Source: Chloroflexota bacterium (GTDB taxonomy: Bacteria > Chloroflexota > Anaerolineae > J036 > Brachytrichaceae). Taken from it: a DNA stretch of 64,000 nucleotides. Position 1 is the stretch's first letter. Each line of letters starts with the position of its first letter. The notes below the pieces were generated by a model that ran no database searches, was not told the origin of the DNA, and saw nothing but the letters and a program-made list of their open reading frames with translations. The position numbers and the translations under genes are program-made. Shown here piece by piece: positions 10,883 to 19,091 of the stretch. The stretch covers positions 1 through 64,000 of the forward strand of contig JAJYKL010000009.1 in NCBI GenBank assembly GCA_021788625.1. The letters are read 5' to 3'.

Positions 10883-10962
10883 GAACAGATGTTCGAGATC
10901 CTGACATAGGGGTGTCAGGATGCCCTCCTACAATGCTCATCAAGCATATAGAACAAGTGTTC
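10883..10962 (+). promoter_or_regulatory. Two LexA-type (SOS) boxes flanking a promoter
   Basis: Two perfect GAAC-N4-GTTC palindromes, GAACAGATGTTC (10883-10894) and GAACAAGTGTTC (10951-10962), lie 68 bases apart. Between them are an inverted repeat TCCTGACA/TGTCAGGA (around 10899-10920) and a -10-like TACAAT (10930-10935). The second box ends 19 bases before the ATG of the next gene. GAAC-N4-GTTC is the site of Bacillus-type LexA. Binding by this organism's LexA is inferred, not shown. Confidence 0.65.
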
Positions 10963-10981
10963 AGCATTACAGGAGGCTGCG

Positions 10982-11191
10982 ATGAATCTTTATGAGTTTG
11001 CCGCCCTTTCGCGCGTGTTATACGAAGAGCGACTGCGTGACGCGGAGCGCCGGACGCAACGCTCCGCAATGGGAACGCAGATTCATTTGCCCATGCAGAG
11101 ACTGGGCAACCTGATCGCCCGTCACATCACCAGACATAAAACGATCGAAGACCGTCCTACTCACCTAAAACTGCTTGACGAGAGGCGATAG
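10982..11191 (+). CDS. Small protein behind SOS boxes, unknown function
   Basis: The 69-residue product (starts MNLYEFAALSRVLYEERLRD) has a perfect AGGAGG ribosome-binding site six bases before its ATG, so translation is very likely. It is basic and mostly helical in character, with RLRDAERRTQRS and NLIARHITRHK, and has no membrane segment, LysM domain or cysteines. I recognise no family. The two LexA-type boxes immediately upstream suggest DNA-damage induction, as for small SOS-controlled division inhibitors, but it does not resemble YneA or SulA. A transcript terminating at the palindrome at 11307 would contain only this gene. Confidence 0.65.
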   Translation: MNLYEFAALSRVLYEERLRDAERRTQRSAMGTQIHLPMQRLGNLIARHITRHKTIEDRPTHLKLLDERR

Positions 11192-11306
11192 ATGTGAGGA
11201 TGTGCTGGTGCAAGAGTTGGGAGCAGGGTGGGGGCTGATGGCGTCGACCGATCATCCCGGCTATGCCTGGAGAAAGCCAAACTGGCTGCTTAGAGCCTAT
11301 CCCAGT

Positions 11307-11339
11307 AGATGTCTGACTTCTCCGAGAAGTCAGACATCT
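11307..11339. terminator. Perfect 33-base palindrome, likely bidirectional terminator
   Basis: The sequence AGATGTCTGACTTCTC-C-GAGAAGTCAGACATCT is a perfect hairpin with 16-bp arms around a single central base. It lies between the convergent small SOS-type gene and pgeF. It has no long T tract, so it could equally be a REP-like extragenic palindrome. Confidence 0.55.
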
Positions 11340-11361
11340 GGGCACCTATCGGTATAGGTTC

Positions 11362-12225
11362 TTAGCTCAACATGATGGCGGCGCCAAAGCGACCCGTCCT
11401 GCCCTTCTCTGCCCGGTGAGAGAACCATTCGGCCGTATTGCTGGCCGTGCACATCTGTGCACTTTCGATCTGATATACGCCTGCCGTACGCAACTGCGAC
11501 TCTGCAGCACGCCACAAGTCCACGTGGGGTTTGATGCGCGCATCCTCACGTGTCTTCGCGAAAGGATCCGGAGTTTGCATCGAGCCGTCCACACTATGTG
11601 TTGCAGGTTCGTGATCGCTCGCGGAGATGTGTGGATAAATGATGGTTGGGTCAGGCACGGCGGCCTGGATGCGAGCTGCAACGTCCGGACCCACCTCGAA
11701 CCTGTCGGGACCAATGGAGGGGCCGATGCAGGCGCGAATGTCAACTGGTTGGCATCCGAACGCCTTTTGCATGGCCTGCACGGTGGCAGGCAGCACCCCC
11801 GAAGTGATGCCCACCCAGCCGGCATGTGCGATACCAGCTACTCCACGTTGCGGGTCATAGAACAGTACCGGCAAACAATCGGCAAAGCGCAAGGTGAGCG
11901 CCAAACTACGCGTGTTCGTAATCATCGCATCAGCATGCACATCATCCTGGCCCAGATCGGCCTTGCTTACCACACGCACGGTATTCGAGTGAACCAGCCA
12001 GGAGGTGAGCGATTGCTCCGGTAGCAGTCCCAACGCCTCAAACATACGGCGGCGGTTCTCTCGCACGGGCCCCAGTGCGTCGCCGGTGCTGCGGCTGAGG
12101 TTCAGGGAGCTATAGATGCCCTCACTCACACCACCCAGGCGAGTGAACACACCATGCAGGAGGCCATCATCCTGCAACGAGCTGAACTGGTAATACCGCA
12201 ATGCCTTATAACTTTTTTGAATCAT
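11362..12225 (-). CDS. pgeF: PgeF/YfiH-type multicopper-fold protein (purine nucleoside phosphorylase / laccase-domain)
   Basis: The protein belongs to the YfiH (DUF152, polyphenol oxidase-fold) family. The family includes peptidoglycan-editing PgeF and enzymes with adenosine deaminase and purine nucleoside phosphorylase activity. Typical motifs are GVFTRLGGVS, the first metal-site His in WLVHSNTVRVV, ADCLPVLFYDP, GIAHAGWVG, and RACIGPSIGPDRFEVG. The start is uncertain: I used ATG 12225 (MIQKSYKALRYY), giving 287 residues; ATG 12243 and a TTG at 12279 are alternatives. It ends the cluster that begins with the RNase and barstar genes, but nothing ties its function to them. Confidence 0.85.
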   Translation of the reverse strand: MIQKSYKALRYYQFSSLQDDGLLHGVFTRLGGVSEGIYSSLNLSRSTGDALGPVRENRRRMFEALGLLPEQSLTSWLVHSNTVRVVSKADLGQDDVHADAMITNTRSLALTLRFADCLPVLFYDPQRGVAGIAHAGWVGITSGVLPATVQAMQKAFGCQPVDIRACIGPSIGPDRFEVGPDVAARIQAAVPDPTIIYPHISASDHEPATHSVDGSMQTPDPFAKTREDARIKPHVDLWRAAESQLRTAGVYQIESAQMCTASNTAEWFSHRAEKGRTGRFGAAIMLS

Positions 12226-12275
12226 ATGTACAGCCGGATCCATTCCAGGTACTGAACAACGTGAATGTATGCCGA

Positions 12276-13013
12276 TCAATGCTCCAGCCGTGGATCATGC
12301 GTATAGAAAAACCATTGCGTACCGGTCAGGGTGGCGTACTTGAGCGGCAACGTTGTGCCGGCGCGCGCCTCGTCGGGTACGTAAGCCCACTTCCCAGCCA
12401 GTCGCTCGATCAAGAGACGTGTCTCCGCGGGCACTGTAGAAAGCGAACCCGCGTCTGCGATATCCACCAGCACCACAAGCCAGCGGTCCTTATCTTCCTC
12501 GTACGCGACAACGCGCGTGTTATAAGTCACCCTCACCCAGCTCTGGCCTGCCGTGCGCCAACCCAACGACACGGGGAAAGCCTCGATGCGTTCCTGTAAA
12601 GGCACCCCGCGTTCCAAAATGAGTATGGTTTTGCCATGTTTAGCCCAGGTCGCCGCGGCGGTATATAAAATGCTGCTTGCCGTAGCCCAGTCAGCGGGGT
12701 GATTGTGCGCGAACGCGCTCGCTCCATCAAATAGAATCACGATCCCTCTGGAATCCTGCTGGTTTTCTGCTAGCATGTCGTTCAGACATTCTTCGAAGGC
12801 ATCCCAGTTGTGGCCGAAATAGCTGGGAAAGTGGAGCGCAGCAGCGAAAGTTGACAGGAAGCTCGCCTTGTCGTGCACAGTCGATCCATCAACGCAGAAG
12901 CACTGCCAGCCCGCCTGTTCAGCCTCACAGCACAGTTCACCGCACGCTGCACGAATCGTGAGTTCGTGCAGTCCGGGCTGACTTGCTGCCAATAAAGCCT
13001 GGAAATAGGTCAT
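12276..13013 (-). CDS. Barstar-family ribonuclease inhibitor with C-terminal extension
   Basis: Residues about 35-145 match barstar: FCVDGSTVHDKASFLSTFAAAL, then PSYFGHNWDAFEECLNDM, whose Asp lines up with the barstar Asp35 that plugs the RNase active site. The Trp38 and Asp39 positions are Glu here. The protein is 245 residues, far longer than the roughly 90 of classical barstar. The last 95 residues (from RTAGQSWVRVTYNT) form an additional beta-rich part I do not recognise. It overlaps the upstream RNase gene by four bases (ATGA), which indicates translational coupling. It is most likely the cytoplasmic inhibitor that protects the producer from that RNase. Confidence 0.85.
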   Translation of the reverse strand: MTYFQALLAASQPGLHELTIRAACGELCCEAEQAGWQCFCVDGSTVHDKASFLSTFAAALHFPSYFGHNWDAFEECLNDMLAENQQDSRGIVILFDGASAFAHNHPADWATASSILYTAAATWAKHGKTILILERGVPLQERIEAFPVSLGWRTAGQSWVRVTYNTRVVAYEEDKDRWLVVLVDIADAGSLSTVPAETRLLIERLAGKWAYVPDEARAGTTLPLKYATLTGTQWFFYTHDPRLEH

Positions 13014-13615
13014 GGCTGAACCACTCGCACAAAAGTGACGTAATGGTCTTCGGTATAGTAGATCTCGCTATTTGAGCCGGTGATGATTCGGCGTGCGCCA
13101 CGGTCGCGCGAGCCTGGCGTGACGACGGTGTACTCGTGGTAATAACCACCAGGTTTATGAGGCAGGACACCCTCGCGATTCTGAAAAACCACACCATCCT
13201 GCCGGTATGGGAAAGGCCCACCCTGGTCAATCAGATCCAGGGTGTGCTGTGCCTCGGGCGGCAGATCACCCGGCGTTACCACACGGAAGCCGTCGATGGT
13301 GGCTGGAAGCACGGTGCCAGCCAGGCTGGTGCCACCTGGCGTTCCGGCGGATTCGTGGGTGACTCGAGGTGTATGGGTGACGCGTACCTGATTGGAGCGT
13401 GGCACTTTTGGAGTTCGCGATGGGCGCAGCGCACGCGTCGAGTCTGTGTTCTGAGCAAATGGCGTGCCGCTCGATTGTGCGGCCGGCTCAAGCGTCGCCG
13501 TGACGACGGATACCAGACTGCCACATCCTGAAAGCCATAAGCTGAGGAAGGACACGATGATGAGTAGCGATAGTGGCTTATGAAGCACAAGCCGGGCAAG
13601 AGAGTGACTCCGCAT
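13010..13615 (-). CDS. Guanyl-specific ribonuclease (RNase Sa type), lipoprotein
   Basis: From the chosen ATG the product is 201 residues. It has a lipoprotein signal (hydrophobic stretch ending in LSGC), a Ser/Thr/Pro-rich linker to about residue 100, and a C-terminal domain closely resembling Streptomyces RNase Sa: LPPEAQHTLDLI, GPFPYRQDGVVFQNRE, GYYHEYTVVTPG, RGARRIITG, TEDHYVTF. The catalytic Glu (HEYTV), Arg (GARRI) and His (EDHY) are all present, so it should be active. It would cut single-stranded RNA after G once outside the cell. It is followed by its presumed barstar inhibitor with a four-base overlap. There is no clear Shine-Dalgarno; a GTG 11 codons upstream is an alternative start. 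Confidence 0.9.
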   Translation of the reverse strand: MRSHSLARLVLHKPLSLLIIVSFLSLWLSGCGSLVSVVTATLEPAAQSSGTPFAQNTDSTRALRPSRTPKVPRSNQVRVTHTPRVTHESAGTPGGTSLAGTVLPATIDGFRVVTPGDLPPEAQHTLDLIDQGGPFPYRQDGVVFQNREGVLPHKPGGYYHEYTVVTPGSRDRGARRIITGSNSEIYYTEDHYVTFVRVVQP

Positions 13616-14033
13616 TGGATGATTGTAATTTACGCACCGCCTGCACACAGGTCACATCCACTAACTGCGGCACTGATGAGAAAATGAGATATAGCCAGGG
13701 GTTTGTCAGGGCGGACCGTTTGGAGCTGGTTACAGGTTGGTGGTGGCATCAGCGCACCAGGCACAATGACCTGCACCGCGAATTAACTGGCGTAACGCAA
13801 CACTCTGCGGACGTACCGAAACAGCGTGATAGAGATATGTATAAACCTTGTCAAGCAACCTATTCTGGCGTAATCCCTACAAATCTGCGAAGCCCGCTAT
13901 CGGGTATGATCGGAGTACAGATGCCTCCACTCGAAACAGGCAAATCAGCTATCTCACACGCAAGCTTACAGCTCGCGGAAATAGCTCCACCGGGTAACGC
14001 TTAACCGGTCATAAACCACAAAAGGATAAATCC
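13616..14033. other. Divergent intergenic region between RNase and mannosidase
   Basis: This holds the promoters for both directions. On the plus strand TTGTCA and TAATCC, 17 bases apart around 13850, are a weak promoter candidate for the mannosidase gene. The ORF 13573-14004 overlaps the RNase signal region, has no ribosome-binding site and resembles nothing. No other gene is seen. Confidence 0.35.
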
Positions 14034-17000
14034 ATGGACGAGCGCATCATTCGTACCAAGATCGAGCAAATCCACCGGCGTGCCATCCAGCAAAGCTGGC
14101 CGATTGGACTCTGGCAGGCACGCACAGCTGATTACTTGGCGCCTGGACTGTATCACTATGACACGGACTGGAGCGCCATTATGGGAGAGACCATCTGGCC
14201 AGCGGCGAAGACGCTCTTCATTCGTGCGCAGGTTGTGGTTCCGACTATTACCAGGCGTATACCCAGCCACTCCGGCCAACTCCTGTATCTGTATTTCGAC
14301 GAAGAAGGGCTGGAAGGTTTACTCTCTGTCAATGACCGCCCCTATGCTGGCATTGATGCCAACCATCCGCGTGTCCTCGTTACGGATGCCCTGGCTGCTA
14401 CGGCTGAACCGGTGGACCTGGAAGCCGAATTCATGTGCGTAGGGCAGGCGCTCTCACGTCCGGAGCGACTTAAGGACACAGCCCGACTGCGCGAGGTCGC
14501 ATTCATCCAGGTCGACACTGATATCGAGGCACTTTACTACGATCTTTGGTTCACCTGGGACGCGAGCAAACAGGCGCGTGATGAGCGTCGCCGCTTGCGG
14601 CTGCACGCCGCGCTTGAAGATGCGCTCCTGGCGATTGACCTGACGGCACCGGATGAGTCGTTCCGGCAGGACGCAGCTCGCGCACTAACCCTGCTGCGCG
14701 AGCAGGTGAATGCCATCGCCCCAGACCCCGAAGGTGGACGCATTTTCCTCACCGGGCACTCGCATATCGACACAGCGTGGCTATGGCCATTACGCGAGAC
14801 GGTGCGCAAGTGCGGGCGTACCTTTGCCACCGTGTGCCGATTACTGGAACGCTACCCCGACTTCCACTTTACATGCAGCCAGCCGCAACTCTACGCCTAC
14901 ACCCGCCAACACTTCCCCGCGGTTTATAAAGAGATCAAGCACTGGGTGCAGGCCGGGCGATGGGAATGCACCAGCGGTATGTGGGTCGAATCTGACTGCA
15001 ACATACCGTCGGGAGAAGCACTCATCCGGCAGTTCCTGCTGGGAATGCAGCTTTTCCGCGAGGAATTTGGCGTGCGACCCAAAACCTGCTGGCTGCCCGA
15101 CGTATTCGGCTACCCGGCGTCGATGCCACAAATCCTAAAAGGCTGTGGGCTGGAGAACTTTTATACCAATAAACTGCACTGGCAGGCGCGCAATCCATTC
15201 CCGGCGCATCTGTTTTGGTGGGAAGGAGTGGATGGCACACGCATGCTGGCCCACATCCCACGCTTGAAAAGCATGTATAACGGCTGGCCAAACCCCGAGG
15301 AGCTGAACATCGCGTGGGACAACTTCAATCAAAAAGCACTCTATCCCGAAACGCTTTTTCCGTTCGGATATGGTGACGGTGGAGGTGGCCCCACAGAGGC
15401 TATGCTGGAATTTGCCTTCCGCGCAGCCCATTTTCCAGGGGTCGCAACCAGCCGCCAGGGACTGGAGGAGCGTTATTTTGACGACGTTCACGCAGCCAAT
15501 CCCGAACTACCGGTGTGGTCAGGGGAGCTATACCTGGAAACACACCGCGGCACGTATACCACGCAGAGCGCCATCAAGCGCGCCAATCGCAAGAATGAGT
15601 TGCTTTTGCGCGAGACGGAAGTCTTTGGTAGCCTGGCGAACCTGCACGGGACGCCAATCGACGTAAGCCCCCTGCGTCCACTTTGGGAAACGCTGCTGCT
15701 GCTGCAGTTTCACGATATCCTGCCGGGCAGTTCGATCGGCGAGGTGTATCACGAGGCACTGGCCGATCATGCGCGCATTGATGCCAAGGCACGCGATGTG
15801 CGAGATAGGGCGCTCAAGGCTTTGAGCTCGGGTATCAAGCGTGCCCCAGGTGCGCCGGATGGCACGACACTGGTCGCCTTTAACAGCCTGTCCTGGTCGC
15901 GCAACGATGTCGTGACGGCAAACATCCCCGATACGCAAGCTGCCATTGAACTGGTGCAGGCCAATGGTCGCTGTGTACCGGCGCAAGCGGTGGATCATCA
16001 GAACGGCCAGTCTGCCATCGTATTCGTGCCTGAGGACGTGCCGGCGCTGGGGTACACCACGCTGCACGTACGCCCCAGACTCTCACCCGCATCCACCACA
16101 ACCTTGAGCGGCAATGCGTTGAGGGTGACGGAGCGACAGGTTGAGAATTCCTTCTTCCTGATCGAACTCGACGAAGATGGCGCGATCACCCGGCTATACG
16201 ACAAGCGCTATGAACGCGAGGTTGTACCACACGGCTCGCGCGCCAACAGGTTGCAGTTGTTCCAGGATGGGCCTGAACCGGAAGCAGCGTGGAACGTGCA
16301 CGCGACCTTCGACCGGCGCGAATACGAATGGGAGCCAGGCAGTCAAGTGACCGTCGTCGAGCAAGGGCCCGTGCGCGCTGTGGTGCGGATCACACGCAGG
16401 TATCGAGACAGCCGCATTGAGCAGGATATGATCGTCTATGACCAGATGCCGCGCATCGATTTTGTCACCCGTGCCGACTGGCAGGCACGGCAGGTGATGC
16501 TGAAGGTTGCCTTTCCGGTCGAGGTGCTCTCGTCGAGGGCGACGTTTGAAATACAGTTTGGCGCTGTCGAACGACCCACCCACCGTAATACATCATGGGA
16601 AAAGGAAAAATTCGAGGTGTGTGCCCATCGCTGGGCTGATCTATCCGAAGCGGATGGGGGTGTCAGCCTGTTGAACGATAGCAAATATGGTTACGACGTT
16701 CTGGGTCACGTCCTGCGCCTGACTTTATTGCGTGGCGCCCAGTGGCCGGATCCGGATGCTGATCGTGGTCAGCACGAGTTCACCTACGCCATACTGCCTC
16801 ATACCGGTGACTGGCGGACAGCAGAGACAGTGCGGCGTGCCTACGAGCTGAACGTTCCCATAACCTGTATTGCCCTGCCCGCGTCGGAGACGGCTCAGGG
16901 AGGCGAACTGCCGGCAGAACAGTCTTTCTTCGCAGTTGAAGGACCGGCCATTCTGGAGACCCTGAAGCCGGCTGAAGACAGCCGTGGCTGGATCCTGCGC

Positions 17001-17198
17001 CTGTATGAACCGCATGGTGGACGAGGACGTGTGCGTGTCCAGGTACCGGCTGTGGTACATACCGCAAGCGAGTGCAACATGATCGAAGAAGTGGATAGTC
17101 GAGTGGCACGGGATGGCGCCGACAATGTGACCTTTTTGAATGGCGTCCTGGAGTTCACGATCCACCCGTTCGAAGTCAGAACATTCAAATTGGGGTGA
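14034..17198 (+). CDS. Alpha-mannosidase, glycoside hydrolase family 38
   Basis: The 1054-residue enzyme hydrolyses alpha-mannosides. An N-terminal beta domain (1-230) precedes the catalytic domain, which opens with the zinc motif GHSHIDTAWLWPLRE (about 241-255). It carries SQPQLYAYT, SGMWVESDCNIPSGE and the nucleophile Asp in CWLPDVFGY (about residue 356). The helical and large C-terminal beta-sandwich domains follow, ending with a conserved FEVRTFKLG tail. AAAGGA lies about 8 bases before the ATG. There is no signal peptide, so it probably works in the cytoplasm on imported oligosaccharides. It stands alone, followed by tRNA-Arg on the other strand. Confidence 0.93.
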   Translation: MDERIIRTKIEQIHRRAIQQSWPIGLWQARTADYLAPGLYHYDTDWSAIMGETIWPAAKTLFIRAQVVVPTITRRIPSHSGQLLYLYFDEEGLEGLLSVNDRPYAGIDANHPRVLVTDALAATAEPVDLEAEFMCVGQALSRPERLKDTARLREVAFIQVDTDIEALYYDLWFTWDASKQARDERRRLRLHAALEDALLAIDLTAPDESFRQDAARALTLLREQVNAIAPDPEGGRIFLTGHSHIDTAWLWPLRETVRKCGRTFATVCRLLERYPDFHFTCSQPQLYAYTRQHFPAVYKEIKHWVQAGRWECTSGMWVESDCNIPSGEALIRQFLLGMQLFREEFGVRPKTCWLPDVFGYPASMPQILKGCGLENFYTNKLHWQARNPFPAHLFWWEGVDGTRMLAHIPRLKSMYNGWPNPEELNIAWDNFNQKALYPETLFPFGYGDGGGGPTEAMLEFAFRAAHFPGVATSRQGLEERYFDDVHAANPELPVWSGELYLETHRGTYTTQSAIKRANRKNELLLRETEVFGSLANLHGTPIDVSPLRPLWETLLLLQFHDILPGSSIGEVYHEALADHARIDAKARDVRDRALKALSSGIKRAPGAPDGTTLVAFNSLSWSRNDVVTANIPDTQAAIELVQANGRCVPAQAVDHQNGQSAIVFVPEDVPALGYTTLHVRPRLSPASTTTLSGNALRVTERQVENSFFLIELDEDGAITRLYDKRYEREVVPHGSRANRLQLFQDGPEPEAAWNVHATFDRREYEWEPGSQVTVVEQGPVRAVVRITRRYRDSRIEQDMIVYDQMPRIDFVTRADWQARQVMLKVAFPVEVLSSRATFEIQFGAVERPTHRNTSWEKEKFEVCAHRWADLSEADGGVSLLNDSKYGYDVLGHVLRLTLLRGAQWPDPDADRGQHEFTYAILPHTGDWRTAETVRRAYELNVPITCIALPASETAQGGELPAEQSFFAVEGPAILETLKPAEDSRGWILRLYEPHGGRGRVRVQVPAVVHTASECNMIEEVDSRVARDGADNVTFLNGVLEFTIHPFEVRTFKLG

Positions 17199-17219
17199 GG
17201 CGCGAAAGACGAAAGATAG

Positions 17220-17293
17220 TACCCCCGGCAGGACTTGAACCCACAACACCCGCCTTAGGACGGCGGTGTTCTATCCAGTTGAACTACGGGGGC
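17220..17293 (-). tRNA. tRNA-Arg (anticodon CCT)
   Basis: The minus strand folds as a 74-base tRNA without encoded CCA. The acceptor is GCCCCCG/CGGGGGT and the D arm is GTTC...GAAC. The anticodon stem CCGCC/GGCGG holds the loop GTCCTAA, which gives anticodon CCT (reads AGG). The T arm is GTGGG-TTCAAGT-CCTGC. It sits between two convergent genes and probably has its own promoter. Confidence 0.92.
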
Positions 17294-17385
17294 AAATCAA
17301 CTCGCGTGTGTATTTTAGCGCATTAAACGCTTTTGCGGCCACGAAGGAATATGCACGGGGAAGGCACCCGGAGCGCGGAAGATGG

Positions 17386-19047
17386 TTACGGAGTGGCTGT
17401 CGCGCAAGGTGTGGTGTCGTTAAGGTAGTTTTGTCGTTCCTGGCAGGTGAGCTGGCGCGTGACGCGTGACCGAGCCAGGGTTAGCAGGTCCTGGTAATCA
17501 GAGGGGAGGTTTGTGTTGGATTGTACGGCCCACACACGCGCTGCACCGTCCCGGTCTATGGATATTGCCATTTGACCATATGGAGAGAAGTACACCGCTA
17601 AGGCATCGGCAGTGTCTTTGAGCGCTGCAGCCACGGGCAGAGGCCATGTAGTGGAGCGTGCATTCCACACTGTCAATGCATCCCGATCGTCGTGACTCAC
17701 CAGATACCGGCCATTCGGTGAAAATCGGGGGATAAAGCTGGCTTCGTTGGGCAGGCGTCCGATAACCTGCCAGGTTTTTACGTCCCACAATATGTCACCC
17801 GTCAGGAGCTGGCCGCCACTGGATGAGAACTGGACGTTTCTGGCTGACACGCCAGGGACCGTGCGGATGACCTGTCCGGTGGCAGCATTTAGAATACGCA
17901 CCTCGTCTGAGAATGAAGCCACCAGTTGGGTGCCATCAGGATAGAATTGGGCATTCATCCACGCATTTTGGGTTATCGGGTTCATCACGGTAAAGAGCGG
18001 CTTCGCTGATTGCCCATCCCATACGGTTAGTCCCCGGTCACTTGTCGCCAGGATGCGCTGATCGTCGGTAGACCACTCCACCTGATTGATGCGGCCCAGG
18101 GTACTCGTCAAGATTATGGAGTTGGAAATGCCGTTGGTGTACCAGATACGCAGCGCACCGCTGGCATCGCCTGTTACCAAACGATCACCCAGCGATGAGA
18201 AGCGCGCCACTGTGAGGTCTGCACCTTGTCCAGAGAAAACAGCGACAGGGGCGCCGGTATCGGCACGCCACAAGACCGCGGTCTGATTCGACGAAAGAGT
18301 CAGGATATAACGGCCATCCGGAGAAAACTGTGCTGAAAATGCCTGGCCTGCCTGGTGTATCGGGAAGGCCAGGGTGCCGTTTGAGGCATTCCACACGCGC
18401 GTCGTGCCGGACGAGTCGGTAGTGACAATCCATTCGCCGTTAGGCGAAAACGCGGCAGTTTTGATCTGAGCGTCCGGTACTGACAACATCAGCCTGACTT
18501 GCGATGCAGTCAAAGCGCGCCGCAACGCGTCCTCAGCTTCCGCGGTGTGATAAGCCTGGTTGGCCGCCAAAGCAATCAGGATGCCGGCTTCGGGGTCCGT
18601 GGACAGCGCGGTGAGTGCTGCATAGGCTAACATTCGTGAGCGTGTTTGTTCAGCGATGTCACGTCCGAATTGCCGTCGTTGCAGGGTGCCGGAGATCTCG
18701 CCGGGCGAGGTAAAAAAGGAACGTCGCGGCGGTTGAAATGCCTGCTGAGGTGCCTGCAAGGTTGCCGTCAGGCTATCCACCTGTGCAGCCAGCGAGGTGA
18801 CCTGTGCCTCAGCCGTATTCTGCATGGCGATAGCCTTCTTCGCCTCTTGGGAGGCAGTCTGACTTTGATCACTCATCACTTTAGCGATGATGACCGAAAC
18901 GATGGCAATGAGCACGAGAGCAGCAATGGTAATCTGTATAAGGCGCTTTTGAACAGGTGGTTTGATTTCCTCCTCAAACTCGCTATATCCCGTCCCGTCC
19001 TCCCTGCTATAGGACGTGTCGCTATAAGGCCTCATCAGTCCATGCAT
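17386..19047 (-). CDS. Membrane-anchored WD40 repeat protein
   Basis: The 553-residue protein has one membrane helix (about 35-57), a short coiled stretch (IAMQNTAEAQVTSLAAQVDSL), and a helical linker ALTALSTDPEAGILIALAANQA. About seven WD40 blades follow (for example IKTAAFSPNGEWIVTTDSSG, RVWNASNG, FSAQFSPDGRYILTLSSN) from about 190 to 510. The C-terminus LTLARSRVTRQLTCQERQNYL is one that I associate with signalling WD40 proteins of filamentous bacteria, where such a propeller is usually fused to NACHT or kinase modules. Here the effector domain is absent and only the sensor-like half remains, anchored in the membrane. It follows the unknown gene at 19092 by 44 bases and is probably cotranscribed with it. 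Confidence 0.8.
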   Translation of the reverse strand: MHGLMRPYSDTSYSREDGTGYSEFEEEIKPPVQKRLIQITIAALVLIAIVSVIIAKVMSDQSQTASQEAKKAIAMQNTAEAQVTSLAAQVDSLTATLQAPQQAFQPPRRSFFTSPGEISGTLQRRQFGRDIAEQTRSRMLAYAALTALSTDPEAGILIALAANQAYHTAEAEDALRRALTASQVRLMLSVPDAQIKTAAFSPNGEWIVTTDSSGTTRVWNASNGTLAFPIHQAGQAFSAQFSPDGRYILTLSSNQTAVLWRADTGAPVAVFSGQGADLTVARFSSLGDRLVTGDASGALRIWYTNGISNSIILTSTLGRINQVEWSTDDQRILATSDRGLTVWDGQSAKPLFTVMNPITQNAWMNAQFYPDGTQLVASFSDEVRILNAATGQVIRTVPGVSARNVQFSSSGGQLLTGDILWDVKTWQVIGRLPNEASFIPRFSPNGRYLVSHDDRDALTVWNARSTTWPLPVAAALKDTADALAVYFSPYGQMAISIDRDGAARVWAVQSNTNLPSDYQDLLTLARSRVTRQLTCQERQNYLNDTTPCATATP

Positions 19048-19091
19048 AACACTTGCAGGTTAGGACAACCTGATGGCAACCTGTGTAATTC

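Noticed and set aside
13573-14004. Plus-strand ORF of 143 codons upstream of the mannosidase
   Set aside because: Overlaps the RNase signal-peptide region on the other strand, with no ribosome-binding site and protein-unlike composition.
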